Assembly (NCBI RefSeq): GCF_016804325.1
Contig: NZ_CP043627.1
Coordinates: forward strand, 3,175,001-3,239,000
Length of the DNA: 64,000 nt
From: Methylobacterium aquaticum
Lineage (GTDB): Bacteria > Pseudomonadota > Alphaproteobacteria > Rhizobiales > Beijerinckiaceae
Direction: 5' to 3'
Part shown: positions 52,121-60,731 of the stretch, in pieces
Numbering within the stretch: position 1 is the first letter of the stretch
Layout of the letters: every line of letters starts with the position of its first letter
Program-made: the position numbers and the translations under genes
The notes under the pieces: model-generated
The model's database searches: none
What the model was told of the DNA's origin: nothing
The model's input: only the letters and a program-made list of their open reading frames with translations

Positions 52121-53914
52121 ATGCCGAGCTACAAGGCGCCGGTGGAGGACGTGCTGTTCCTCCTCAACGATGTGTTCGGGTTCGCGCGCTACAGCAACCT
52201 GCCCGGCTTCGCCGATGCGACGCCCGACGTGGTCGAGGCGGTGGTCGCCGAGGGCGCCAAGCTCTGCGAGGAGGTGCTCGCTCCCCTCAACCGCGTCGGC
52301 GACACGGAGGGCTGCACCCGCCATCCCGATGGCCGCGTGACGACCCCGAAGGGCTTCAAGGCCGCCTACGACGCCTATGCCGGCGGCGGCTGGATGGGCC
52401 TGTCGATGCCGGCCGAGTATGGCGGCCAGGGCCTGCCCCACACCCTCAACAGCGTGATGCAGGAATTCACCTCCAGCGCCAACCTGGCGCTCGGCATGTA
52501 TCCGGGCCTCACCCAGGGCGCGATGGCCGCCCTCTTGGTGCACGGCTCCGAGGAGCAGAAGCGGATCTACCTGCCGAAGATGGTCGACGGGACCTGGACC
52601 GGCACGATGAACCTGACCGAGCCGCATTGCGGCACGGATCTCGGCCTGCTCAAGACCAAGGCGGTCCCGAACGGCGACGGTTCCTACGCGCTGACCGGCA
52701 CCAAGATCTTCATCTCGGCCGGCGAGCACGACCTGTCGGAGAACATCGTCCACCTGGTGATCGCCCGGATCGAGGGCGCGCCGGCCGGGACCAAGGGCAT
52801 CTCGCTCTTCGTGGTGCCGAAGTTCCTGGTCGGGCCCGACGGCACGATCGGCGCCCGCAACGGGGTGTCGTGCGGCGCCATCGAGCACAAGATGGGCATC
52901 CACGGCAACGCCACCTGCGTGATGAACTACGACGGCGCCACCGGCTGGCTCGTCGGCGAGGCCAATCGCGGCCTCAACGCGATGTTCGTGATGATGAACG
53001 AGGCGCGGCTGGCCGTCGGCATCCAGGGGCTCGGCCAGTCCGAGGTCGCCTACCAGAACGCCGTATCTTACGCCCGCGACCGGCTCCAGGGCCGGGCGCT
53101 CACCGGCGCCGCGGCGCCCGACAAGCCCGCCGACCCGATCATCGTCCATCCGGACGTGCGCCGGACGCTGATGACCATCCGGGCCTTCAACGAGGCCGCC
53201 CGGGCGCTCGTGATCTGGACCGCGCTCCAGGCCGACATCGCCCACCGCTCCGAGGACCCGGCCGCCCGCCAGGCGGCGGAGGACCACATGGGCCTGCTCA
53301 CCCCGGTGGTGAAGGGCGTGCTGACCGACCGGGGATTCGCCAACGCGGTCGACGCCCAGCAGATGTTCGGCGGCCACGGCTACATCGAGGAATGGGGGAT
53401 GTCGCAATTCGTGCGCGACGCCCGCATCGCCCAGATCTACGAGGGCGCCAACGGCATCCAGGCGATGGACCTCGTCGGCCGCAAGCTTCCGCGCGACGGC
53501 GGCCGGGCGATGATGCGCTTCCTCGCCGAGGTCGAGGGCTTCTGCAAGGAGAACGCCGAGGACGAGACCCTCAAGGTGTTCTGCGCGCCCCTGACGAAGA
53601 GCCTCGGCCACCTGCAGCAGGCCACGATGTGGCTGATGCAGAACGCCATGGCCAAGCCCGACAACGCGGGTGCCGCCGCGACCGATTACATGCACCTGAT
53701 GGGGCTGGTCGCCATGGGCTACATGTGGGGCCGGATCGCCAAGGCGACGGCCGAGAAGAAGAAGTCCGGCGAGGGCATCGCCGAGCGCCTCGACGCGCGG
53801 CTCGCCACCGGGCGGTTCTACGTCGAGCGCGTGCTGCCGGAGACCGGCACGCGGCTCATCCGCATCTCGGCCGGGTCCGACGCCGTCATGGCGGTGCCGG
53901 CGGAGCTGTTCTAG
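52121..53914 (+). CDS. Acyl-CoA dehydrogenase (FadE-like, C-terminal-extended type)
   Basis: A 597-residue FAD enzyme catalysing the first step of beta-oxidation on an acyl-CoA. The long N-terminus (MPSYKAPVEDVLFLLNDVFG) is typical of the FadE/3-methylmercaptopropionyl-CoA dehydrogenase branch. MNLTEPHCGTDLGLLKTKA and TGTKIFISAGEHDL bind flavin and substrate, and QMFGGHGYIEEWGMSQFVRDARI with YEGANGIQAMDLVGRK is the C-terminal signature region. ATG 52121 follows GGGGGAAAC. A palindrome upstream may be its operator. The thiolase and FadB-type genes follow, so this enzyme probably feeds them. Confidence 0.93.
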   Translation: MPSYKAPVEDVLFLLNDVFGFARYSNLPGFADATPDVVEAVVAEGAKLCEEVLAPLNRVGDTEGCTRHPDGRVTTPKGFKAAYDAYAGGGWMGLSMPAEYGGQGLPHTLNSVMQEFTSSANLALGMYPGLTQGAMAALLVHGSEEQKRIYLPKMVDGTWTGTMNLTEPHCGTDLGLLKTKAVPNGDGSYALTGTKIFISAGEHDLSENIVHLVIARIEGAPAGTKGISLFVVPKFLVGPDGTIGARNGVSCGAIEHKMGIHGNATCVMNYDGATGWLVGEANRGLNAMFVMMNEARLAVGIQGLGQSEVAYQNAVSYARDRLQGRALTGAAAPDKPADPIIVHPDVRRTLMTIRAFNEAARALVIWTALQADIAHRSEDPAARQAAEDHMGLLTPVVKGVLTDRGFANAVDAQQMFGGHGYIEEWGMSQFVRDARIAQIYEGANGIQAMDLVGRKLPRDGGRAMMRFLAEVEGFCKENAEDETLKVFCAPLTKSLGHLQQATMWLMQNAMAKPDNAGAAATDYMHLMGLVAMGYMWGRIAKATAEKKKSGEGIAERLDARLATGRFYVERVLPETGTRLIRISAGSDAVMAVPAELF

Positions 53915-53980
53915 GCTTCGCGCCGACGACGGGGAGCATGCCTCCGCCAGACCGACACGGACCTGATCAAGGCGCGGGAT

Positions 53981-54146
53981 CCCCTCTCCCGAGTGGGAGA
54001 GGGGCCTGGGGATCGAAGATCCCGCGTGAGGGTGACACGCTTCCGCGTGAAACGCTGAGTCTGGTGCTGGTAGCGGAACGGTCTGAGCCTTCTGCGGAAC
54101 CGTGGCACCCTCACCCCCGACCCCTCTCCCACATGGGAGAGGGGAG
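53981..54146. repeat. CCCCTCTCCC-type palindromic repeat
   Basis: CCCCTCTCCCGAGTGGGAGAGGGG at the left and CCCCTCTCCCACATGGGAGAGGGG at the right are self-complementary, and GTGAGGGTG / CACCCTCAC lie inside. The 166-base unit lies between the acyl-CoA dehydrogenase and thiolase genes and could separate their expression. The remaining gap up to 54258 holds no gene. Confidence 0.7.
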
Positions 54147-54258
54147 GCGCGCTCAGGCTTCCTCGGGCGAGTCCCGCGGAAGCCAACTCAAGGATTATCG
54201 CTTGCCTCCCCGGCGCCCTCCCCCGGGCCGCCGCACGACACATCCGGGAAGACGCCCC

Positions 54259-55467
54259 ATGCCCGACGCCTATATCTACGACCACGTCCGCACGCCCCGC
54301 GGCCGCGGCAAGCCGGACGGCTCGCTGCACGAGGTGACGGCGCTCCGCCTCGCCGAAACGGCGCTCCGCGCCCTCAAGGACCGCAATTCCCTCGACACCG
54401 GGCTCGTCGACGACGTGGTGCTCGGCTGTGTCGACCCGGTCGGCGAGGCCGGCGGCGACATCGCCCGCGCGGCCGCCCTCGTGGCCGATTACGGCATTCA
54501 CGTGCCGGGCGTGCAGATCAACCGGTTCTGCGCCTCCGGCCTCGATGCGGTGAACTTCGCCGCCGCCCAGGTGATGAGCGGCCAGCACGACATGGCGGTC
54601 GGCGGCGGCGTCGAATCGATGAGCCGCATCGGCATCGGCGCCTCGGGCGGCGCCTGGCCGGTCGATCCGGCCATCGCCATCAAGTCGTACTTCATGCCGC
54701 AGGGCGTCTCGGCCGACCTGATCGCCACCAAGTACGGCTTCTCCCGCGACGAATGCGACGCCTATGCGGTCGAATCGCAGAAGCGCGCCGCCCGCTCCTG
54801 GGAGGATGGCCGGTTCAAGCGATCGGTCGTGCCGGTGCGCGACGTCAACGGCCTGACGCTGCTCGACCACGACGAGCACCGCCGGCCGAGCACCGACATG
54901 CAGTCGCTCGCCGCCCTCAAGCCCTCCTTCGTCCAGATGGGCCAGATGGGCGGGTTCGACGCGGTGGCGATCGACGCGCATCCCGACGTCGAGGCGGTCG
55001 AGCACGTCCACCATGCCGGCAACTCGTCGGGCATCGTCGACGGCGCCGCCGCGGTGCTGATCGGCTCGCAAGAGGCCGGCGCGAAGGCGGGCCTCAAGCC
55101 CCGCGCCCGCATCCGGGCCTTCGCCAATATCGGCTCGGACCCGGCCCTGATGCTGACCGGCCCGGTCGACGTGACCCGCAAGGTGCTCGCGCGCGCCGGG
55201 ATGGGCATCGGCGACATCGACCTGTTCGAGGTCAACGAGGCCTTCGCGGCGGTGGTGCTCCGCTTCCTCCAGGCCTTCGACGTCGATGCGGCCAAGGTCA
55301 ACGTCAATGGCGGCGCCATCGCGCTCGGCCATCCCCTCGGCGCGACGGGGGCGATGATCCTCGGCACCGTGCTCGACGAACTGGAGCGGACGGGCAAGCA
55401 GACCGCGCTCGTGACCCTCTGCATCGGTGCCGGCATGGGCACCGCCACCATCATCGAGCGGGTGTGA
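54259..55467 (+). CDS. fadA: Acetyl-CoA C-acetyltransferase (thiolase)
   Basis: A 402-residue thiolase, giving acetyl-CoA and a shortened acyl-CoA. The nucleophilic Cys is in INRFCASGLDAVNFAA, the catalytic His in GGAIALGHPLGATGAM and the second Cys in LCIGAGMGTATI. VNEAFAAVVLRFLQ is a further conserved block. Start ATG 54259. It forms the third step of the beta-oxidation cluster with the bifunctional enzyme downstream, with one DUF2059 gene between. Confidence 0.93.
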   Translation: MPDAYIYDHVRTPRGRGKPDGSLHEVTALRLAETALRALKDRNSLDTGLVDDVVLGCVDPVGEAGGDIARAAALVADYGIHVPGVQINRFCASGLDAVNFAAAQVMSGQHDMAVGGGVESMSRIGIGASGGAWPVDPAIAIKSYFMPQGVSADLIATKYGFSRDECDAYAVESQKRAARSWEDGRFKRSVVPVRDVNGLTLLDHDEHRRPSTDMQSLAALKPSFVQMGQMGGFDAVAIDAHPDVEAVEHVHHAGNSSGIVDGAAAVLIGSQEAGAKAGLKPRARIRAFANIGSDPALMLTGPVDVTRKVLARAGMGIGDIDLFEVNEAFAAVVLRFLQAFDVDAAKVNVNGGAIALGHPLGATGAMILGTVLDELERTGKQTALVTLCIGAGMGTATIIERV

Positions 55468-55472
55468 GACCG

Positions 55473-55979
55473 ATGCGCAATCCCCTCCCCCACCTCGCCG
55501 CCGGCCTCGCCCTGGCCTTGATCCTCGCCGGCCCGGCCCGGGCCGACGACGAGCGACTGACGCTCGCCCGCGACATCGTCACGAAGACCGTCGCCCGCAA
55601 CCTGACCCAGGCGTTCAAGCAGGCCGAGGAAAAGACCCTCTCGGGGCTCTCCGCCGAGCAGGCCGCCAAGATGCGCCCGGACCTCGACAAGACCTTCGCC
55701 GAGGAGCGCGACACCCTGGTCGACCAGCTCTCGAAGGAATACGCCCAGAAGTTCGATGTGCCTGAACTGAAGCGGCTGGCCGGGATCTACGACGACCCGG
55801 TCTACCAGAAGTTCCAGGCGCTCAACGCCGACCCGACCTCGATGGTCACCACGATCACCAAGGACGCGGTGACCAAGATGATGAACCTGCTCTCGCTGGC
55901 GGCCCTGTCGCAGCAGGGCAACGGCCAGACGCCGCAGGGGCCGGCCCCGACGCCGACGCCCGCCCCCGCCAAGCCGTAA
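55473..55979 (+). CDS. DUF2059 domain-containing secreted protein
   Basis: A 168-residue protein. A signal peptide (LAAGLALALILAGPARA, cut before DDER) is followed by a helical domain (LTQAFKQAEEKTLSGLSAEQ ... YAQKFDVPELKRLAGIYDD) typical of DUF2059, ending in a Pro/Thr/Ala-rich tail. The family is periplasmic with unknown function. Its ATG lies five bases after the thiolase stop and its own stop 22 bases before the FadB-type gene, so it is embedded in the beta-oxidation operon, which is unusual company. Confidence 0.8.
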   Translation: MRNPLPHLAAGLALALILAGPARADDERLTLARDIVTKTVARNLTQAFKQAEEKTLSGLSAEQAAKMRPDLDKTFAEERDTLVDQLSKEYAQKFDVPELKRLAGIYDDPVYQKFQALNADPTSMVTTITKDAVTKMMNLLSLAALSQQGNGQTPQGPAPTPTPAPAKP

Positions 55980-56001
55980 TCGATCTCACGAGGCCTTCGC
56001 C

Positions 56002-58203
56002 ATGAACCTCACCAACTTCCGCTTCGAGACCGATGCCGACGGCGTGGCGCTCGCCACCTGGGACATGCCGGGCCGCTCGATGAACGTCGTCACCCCGGAG
56101 GTGATGGACGAGTTGAACCGGATCATCGACGCCGTGGTGGCGGATGCCGCCATCAAGGGCTGCGTGATCACCTCGGGAAAAGACACCTTTTCGGGCGGCG
56201 CCGACCTGACCATGCTCCAGGGGCTCGGCGCCGAATACGCGCGGCTTACCCGCGAGCGCGGCCAGGAGGAGGCGATGACCTTCTTCTTCGAGGAATCGCG
56301 CCGGCTCACCCTGCTCTACCGCAAGCTCGAGACCTGCGGGAAGCCGTTCGCGGCCGCCGTGCACGGCACCTGCCTCGGCGGCGCCTTCGAGCTGGCGCTG
56401 GCCTGCCACCACCGGGTGCTGTCGGACGACGACAAGACCCGGGTCGGCCTGCCGGAGATCAAGGTCGGGCTGTTTCCGGGCGCCGGCGGCACCCAGCGCG
56501 TCGCCCGCCTGATGCAGACCGGCGACGCCCTCCAGATGCTGTTCAAGGGCGAGCAGATCCGCCCGCTGATGGCCCGCAACATGGGCCTCGTCCACGCCGT
56601 GGCGCCCAAGGCTGAGATCGTCGCGAAGGCGCGTGAGTGGATCAAGGCCGGCGGATCGGCCGTCGCGCCCTGGGACCAGCCGAAGTTCAAGGCGCCGTCG
56701 GGCAAGGTCTATTCGCCCGCCGGCATGATGACCTGGCCGCCGGCCAACGCGATCTATCGCCGCGAGACCCACGACAACTACCCGGCCGCGAAGGCGATCC
56801 TGCACGCCGTCTACGAGGGCCTGCAGCTGCCGATGGACCTGGCGCTCAAGGTCGAGAGCCGGTACTTCGCCAAGATCCTGCGCTCGCCGGAAGCGGCGGC
56901 GATGATCCGCACCCTGTTCCTGTCGATGGGCGAGCTCAACAAGGGCGCGCGCCGGCCGAAGGGCGTCGGGCCGGTCGAGCTCAAGAAGGTCGGCGTCGTC
57001 GGCGCCGGCTTCATGGGCGCGGGCATCGCCTACGTCTCGGCCCATGCCGGGCTCGAGGTCGTGCTGGTCGACCAGTCGGCGGAAGCCGCCGAGAAGGGCA
57101 AGGCCTACGCCCACAAGCTGGTCTCCGACCAGATCATGAAGGGCCGCGCCAAGACCGCCGACCGCGACGCGCTCCTCTCCCGCATCACCGCGACCGACGA
57201 TTACGGTGCGCTCGCCGGTTGCGACCTCGTGGTCGAGGCGGTGTTCGAGGACCCGAAGGTCAAGGCCGAGGTGATCGCCAAGGTCGAGGCGGTGATCGGG
57301 CCGGACGCCATCTTCGCCTCCAACACCTCGACCCTGCCGATCAGCGGGCTCGCCAAGGCCTCCTCGCGGCCCGGGCAGTTCATCGGCATCCACTTCTTCT
57401 CGCCGGTCGAGAAGATGATGCTGGTCGAGATCATCATGGGGAAGGCTACGGCTGAGCGGGCTTTGGCCGTCGCCCTCGACTACGTCCGGGCGATCAGGAA
57501 GACCCCGATCGTCGTCAACGACGCCCGCGGGTTCTTCGCCAACCGCTGCGTCGGCGCCTACATCCTCGAAGGCCACCTGATGCTGGCCGAGGGCGTGCCG
57601 GCGGCGATGATCGAGAATGCCGGGCGCCAGGCCGGCATGCCGGTGGGTCCGCTCTCGCTCAACGACGAGGTCGGCGTCGACCTCGCCCTCAAGATCGTCA
57701 AGGCGACGAAGGCGCAGGTCGGCGAGGCGGCGGTGAACCCGCACCAGGAGCGACTGCTCACCGCGCTCGTCGAGGGCGAGGGCCGGCTCGGACGCAAGAA
57801 CCGGAAGGGCTTCTACGACTATCCCGAGCAGGGCTCGAAGAAGCTGTGGCCGGGCTTGCGCGACCTGCAGGAGACCAAGGTCGATCCCGACGACGTGGAC
57901 TTCACGGAGCTGAAGCAGCGCCTCCTCGTCACCCAGGCGCTCGAGGCGGCCCGGACGTTCGGCGAGGGCGTGGTCACCGATCCGCGCGAGGCCGATGTCG
58001 GCTCGATCCTCGGCTTCGGCTTCGCGCCGTTCACCGGGGGCGCCCTGTCCTACATCGACTTCATGGGGGCTGCCCGGTTCGTCGCGCTGTGCCGCACGCT
58101 GGAGGCCAAGCACGGCGCCCGCTTCGCCCCGCCGGCGACCCTCGTGGCGATGGCCGAGAAGGGTGGGACGTTCTACGGCGAGGCGGCCAAGAAGGCGGCC
58201 TGA
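56002..58203 (+). CDS. fadB: 3-hydroxyacyl-CoA dehydrogenase / enoyl-CoA hydratase (FadB/FadJ type)
   Basis: A 733-residue bifunctional enzyme for steps two and three of beta-oxidation. The N-terminal crotonase domain shows CVITSGKDTFSGGADLTMLQ and AAVHGTCLGGAFELALACHHR with KVGLFPGAGGTQRVARLMQ. The NAD-binding loop GVVGAGFMGAGIAYVSAHAG begins near residue 331. FIGIHFFSPVEKMMLVEII and VNDARGFFANRCVGAYILE are 3-hydroxyacyl-CoA dehydrogenase signatures, and the C-terminal helical domain repeats near residue 630. It partners with the thiolase upstream. Confidence 0.94.
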   Translation: MNLTNFRFETDADGVALATWDMPGRSMNVVTPEVMDELNRIIDAVVADAAIKGCVITSGKDTFSGGADLTMLQGLGAEYARLTRERGQEEAMTFFFEESRRLTLLYRKLETCGKPFAAAVHGTCLGGAFELALACHHRVLSDDDKTRVGLPEIKVGLFPGAGGTQRVARLMQTGDALQMLFKGEQIRPLMARNMGLVHAVAPKAEIVAKAREWIKAGGSAVAPWDQPKFKAPSGKVYSPAGMMTWPPANAIYRRETHDNYPAAKAILHAVYEGLQLPMDLALKVESRYFAKILRSPEAAAMIRTLFLSMGELNKGARRPKGVGPVELKKVGVVGAGFMGAGIAYVSAHAGLEVVLVDQSAEAAEKGKAYAHKLVSDQIMKGRAKTADRDALLSRITATDDYGALAGCDLVVEAVFEDPKVKAEVIAKVEAVIGPDAIFASNTSTLPISGLAKASSRPGQFIGIHFFSPVEKMMLVEIIMGKATAERALAVALDYVRAIRKTPIVVNDARGFFANRCVGAYILEGHLMLAEGVPAAMIENAGRQAGMPVGPLSLNDEVGVDLALKIVKATKAQVGEAAVNPHQERLLTALVEGEGRLGRKNRKGFYDYPEQGSKKLWPGLRDLQETKVDPDDVDFTELKQRLLVTQALEAARTFGEGVVTDPREADVGSILGFGFAPFTGGALSYIDFMGAARFVALCRTLEAKHGARFAPPATLVAMAEKGGTFYGEAAKKAA

Positions 58204-58261
58204 CGGGCAGCCGGCGTGAGAGTCGAGTCGACCTGATTGCGCGACCCCATCCCGTTCACGA

Positions 58262-58383
58262 CCTCATCCTGAGGTGTCAGTCCATCGAAGATGGACTGAC
58301 CTCGAAGGAGGGCTCCAGAGACCGCAGAGGCTGCTGGAGCCCTCCTTCGAGGCTGCCGCGAGCGGCAGCACCTCAGGATGAGG
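58262..58383. repeat. ~120-bp palindromic repeat, copy 5 of 5
   Basis: CCTCATCCTGAGGTGTCAG at the left, CACCTCAGGATGAGG at the right, CTCGAAGGAGGGCTCCAG and CTGGAGCCCTCCTTCGAGG inside. This copy lies in the 304-base gap after the FadB-type gene; the rest of that gap holds no gene. Confidence 0.85.
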
Positions 58384-58507
58384 TCGCAGATGGGATGAAG
58401 CGTGGAGGAGAACGGAGTCGGCACGGGAGAATTCGGCCCTGCCATCTGCCTGAGATGCAAGCCCGGCATCCTCCCCGGGCGGCGCCGTCGCCGCCCGGAA
58501 CGACCGC

Positions 58508-59437
58508 GTGACGAATCAGAACACTCCTTCGCCCGCCCGCCGGATCGTACTGGTGGCGAATGTCGCGGCGGGCTCCCTGGTCGATGGCGGCCTGACACCG
58601 GAGGCCCTTCGCAAGCGCCTGGAGGCGGCGGGCCTGGACGTGGTGGCCGAGCCGCGCCCGGACGCGTCCCTGCCCGAGCGGCTGGAGGCCGCGGCGACCA
58701 CGCCCGGCATCGACGCCGTGGCGGTGGCCGGCGGCGACGGGACGCTGGCCTGCGCGGCGCAAGTCCTGACCGGCCGGGACGTGCCCCTCGGCATCCTGCC
58801 GCTCGGCACCATGAACCTTCTCGCCAAGGATCTCGGGCTTCCCCTCGACCTCGATGCGGCCATCGCCGTGTTGGCGAACGGCACCGTCCGGGCAATCGAT
58901 GCCGGCGAGGTCAACGGCCACGTCTTCCTGATCAATTCGGTGCTCGGCCTGCCGGCCCGGCTGGCGCGCCACCGCGAGGCGAGGCGCGGCCGGATGGGAT
59001 TGTCCGATGCCGTGCGCATGGCGGCCGGCCTCCTGCGCCATCTCGGGCGCTACCCCCGCGAGCGGGCCATGCTCACCCTCGGGGGCCACACACGGCGGAT
59101 CCGCTTCCGGACGCTGGCGGTCGTCTGCGGTGACTATCGGGAAGGATTCGGCGAGGTTCTGTCGCGGGCGGGCGTCGACGGCGGGCACCTCACGCTCTAC
59201 CTCGTCGAGACCCTGTCGGCGGCGCGGCTCGTGCGCCTCGGTCTCGGCTTCGCGATCGGCGAGTGGCGCCGCCTGCCGGAGCTGGAGCGGCACGAGACCG
59301 ACGCCCTGACCCTCGAGGCCCGCAAGACCCTGCGGGTGATGAATGACGGAGAGGTCGTGCTGATCGCCCCACCCCTGCGCTATCGCCTTCGCGCCTCCGC
59401 CCTGCGGGTCCTCGTGCCGGCGGAGGATCCCCGGTGA
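58508..59437 (+). CDS. Diacylglycerol kinase family lipid kinase
   Basis: A 309-residue soluble protein of the DAGK/YegS family. The nucleotide-binding GGDGTLACAAQVL lies at about residues 76-88 and LGILPLGTMNLLAKDLGLP follows (P.GT.N motif). The C-terminal beta-sandwich domain includes VFLINSVLGLPARLAR and LRVMNDGEVVLIAPPLRYRL. It would phosphorylate diacylglycerol or a related lipid, or sphingoid-like substrates. GTG 58508 is used. Its stop overlaps the start of the phosphoesterase gene (GTGA at 59434), so the two are coupled and may act on the same lipid pool. Confidence 0.88.
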   Translation: MTNQNTPSPARRIVLVANVAAGSLVDGGLTPEALRKRLEAAGLDVVAEPRPDASLPERLEAAATTPGIDAVAVAGGDGTLACAAQVLTGRDVPLGILPLGTMNLLAKDLGLPLDLDAAIAVLANGTVRAIDAGEVNGHVFLINSVLGLPARLARHREARRGRMGLSDAVRMAAGLLRHLGRYPRERAMLTLGGHTRRIRFRTLAVVCGDYREGFGEVLSRAGVDGGHLTLYLVETLSAARLVRLGLGFAIGEWRRLPELERHETDALTLEARKTLRVMNDGEVVLIAPPLRYRLRASALRVLVPAEDPR

Positions 59438-60279
59438 GGCGGATCGCCCATATCTCGGACCTGCATTTCGGCCGCACCGACCCCGCCGTCGTGGAAGGCC
59501 TGGTGGCGGAGCTGAACCGCGACCGCCCGGACCTCATCATCATCTCGGGCGACTTCACCATGCGCGCCCGCACCCGGGAATACCTGGAGGCGAAGGCCTT
59601 CCTCGACCGGCTGCCGCATCCGTGGATCGCCGTGCCGGGCAACCACGACATCTCGCCGTTCCGGCTCTGGCAGCGCTTCTTCCACCCGTTCCGGCGCTAC
59701 AAGCGCTACGTCGCGCCGGAGACCGAGCCGGTCTTCCAGGACGACGAGATCGCGGTGATCTGCCTCAACACGGTGCGGACCTGGGCACCGGAGACCGACT
59801 GGTCGCAGGGCAAGATCACCCACGCGCAGATCCGGCGCACCGAGGCGAAGCTCGATGCCCTCCCCCCGGGGCTGTTCCGCATCGTCGTCGGCCACCACCC
59901 CTTCATGCCGCCGCCCTGGGACGAGGAGGCGCGCCTGGTCGGGCATGCCGACGAGGCGCTCGACGCCTTCCAGAGCCGCGACGTCGGCCTGACGCTCGCC
60001 GGCCATCTCCACCGCGGCTATGCCCGCTTCGCCGAGCCGACGCCGGAGGGACCGAAGGCCGAGATCGACCGGCCGGAGGCCAAGGCGACGGGTCGGCGCC
60101 TGCTCGCGGTCCAGGCCGGCTCCGCCACCTCGACCCGGCTGCGCGGCAACGAGCCCAACGCCTACAATCGCATCACGGTCGAGAACGGGGTCGCCACCGT
60201 GCAGGTGCGGCTGTGGACCGGCAAGGACTGGTGCGACGCGGCCGAGTCGGGCGCGGCGCGGTGCGCGGCGCAGGAGTGA
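59434..60279 (+). CDS. Metallophosphoesterase family protein (3',5'-cyclic-nucleotide phosphodiesterase-like)
   Basis: A 281-residue calcineurin-fold enzyme. The metal motifs are in order ISDLHFGRTD, ISGDFTMRAR, PGNHD, VVGHHPF and LAGHLHRGY. The middle of the protein (LWQRFFHPFRRYKRYVAPE) is basic. The substrate cannot be told; relatives hydrolyse cyclic nucleotides, diphosphates or lipid-linked phosphates. It is translationally coupled to the upstream lipid kinase, suggesting kinase/phosphatase action on one lipid. It is convergent with the RidA gene, 14 bases away. Confidence 0.9.
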   Translation: MRRIAHISDLHFGRTDPAVVEGLVAELNRDRPDLIIISGDFTMRARTREYLEAKAFLDRLPHPWIAVPGNHDISPFRLWQRFFHPFRRYKRYVAPETEPVFQDDEIAVICLNTVRTWAPETDWSQGKITHAQIRRTEAKLDALPPGLFRIVVGHHPFMPPPWDEEARLVGHADEALDAFQSRDVGLTLAGHLHRGYARFAEPTPEGPKAEIDRPEAKATGRRLLAVQAGSATSTRLRGNEPNAYNRITVENGVATVQVRLWTGKDWCDAAESGAARCAAQE

Positions 60280-60292
60280 GGCCAAGCCGCCG

Positions 60293-60691
60293 CTAGATCG
60301 TCGAGATCGTCCCGGCCATCACCGCCGTCACCTCGATCTCGACCTTCATCTCCGGCCGCAGCAGCCCCGCCACCACCACCAGGGTCGCGGCCGGGCGGAT
60401 CTCGCGCAGGACCCGGCCGCAGACAGTCAGCACCGCCTCGGCGTCATTGCGGTCCGTGACATAGTAGGTGGCGCGCACGACGTGTTCCAGCGACGAGCCC
60501 GCCTCGTCCAGCACGCCCGCGATGGTGCGCCAGCACGCCTCGGTCTGAGCGGCGGCCTCCTCCGGCATCGTCATCGCGGTGTAATCGTAGCCGGTGGTGC
60601 CGGCCACGAAGACGAAGCCGTTCTGCACCACCGCGCGGGAATAGCCGTAATCCCGCTCGAAGCTCGACCCGCCGTCGATCCGCCGCTGCAT
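60293..60691 (-). CDS. RidA family protein (reactive imine/enamine deaminase)
   Basis: A 132-residue trimeric small protein. The start has NGFVFVAGTTGYDYTAMTMPEE, then QTEACWRTIAGVLDEAGSSLEHVVRATYYVTD, and it ends PAATLVVVAGLLRPEMKVEIEVTAVM. This is the YjgF/YER057c/UK114 pattern; GLLRPEMKVEIEVTA holds the conserved Glu. The Arg that binds substrate in true RidA (usually before the final strand) is replaced by a nearby LLRPEM arrangement, so it may belong to another subgroup. Its gene is followed leftward by nothing close; the cupin gene lies upstream on the same strand. Confidence 0.88.
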   Translation of the reverse strand: MQRRIDGGSSFERDYGYSRAVVQNGFVFVAGTTGYDYTAMTMPEEAAAQTEACWRTIAGVLDEAGSSLEHVVRATYYVTDRNDAEAVLTVCGRVLREIRPAATLVVVAGLLRPEMKVEIEVTAVMAGTISTI

Positions 60692-60731
60692 GTCCTGCCC
60701 TCCCGATTCGTCAGGGCGAGACCATGGCGCG

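Noticed and set aside
55855..58113. 752-codon minus-strand open frame opposite the FadB-type gene
   Set aside because: It is a shadow of fadB, which has complete crotonase and dehydrogenase motifs. The antisense product is rich in Asp, Arg, His and Val and lacks a domain.
5973..58383. CRISPR array from the five similar ~120-bp repeats
   Set aside because: Copies are many kilobases apart, differ in the centre, have no unique spacers and no cas genes nearby. They are dispersed palindromic elements.
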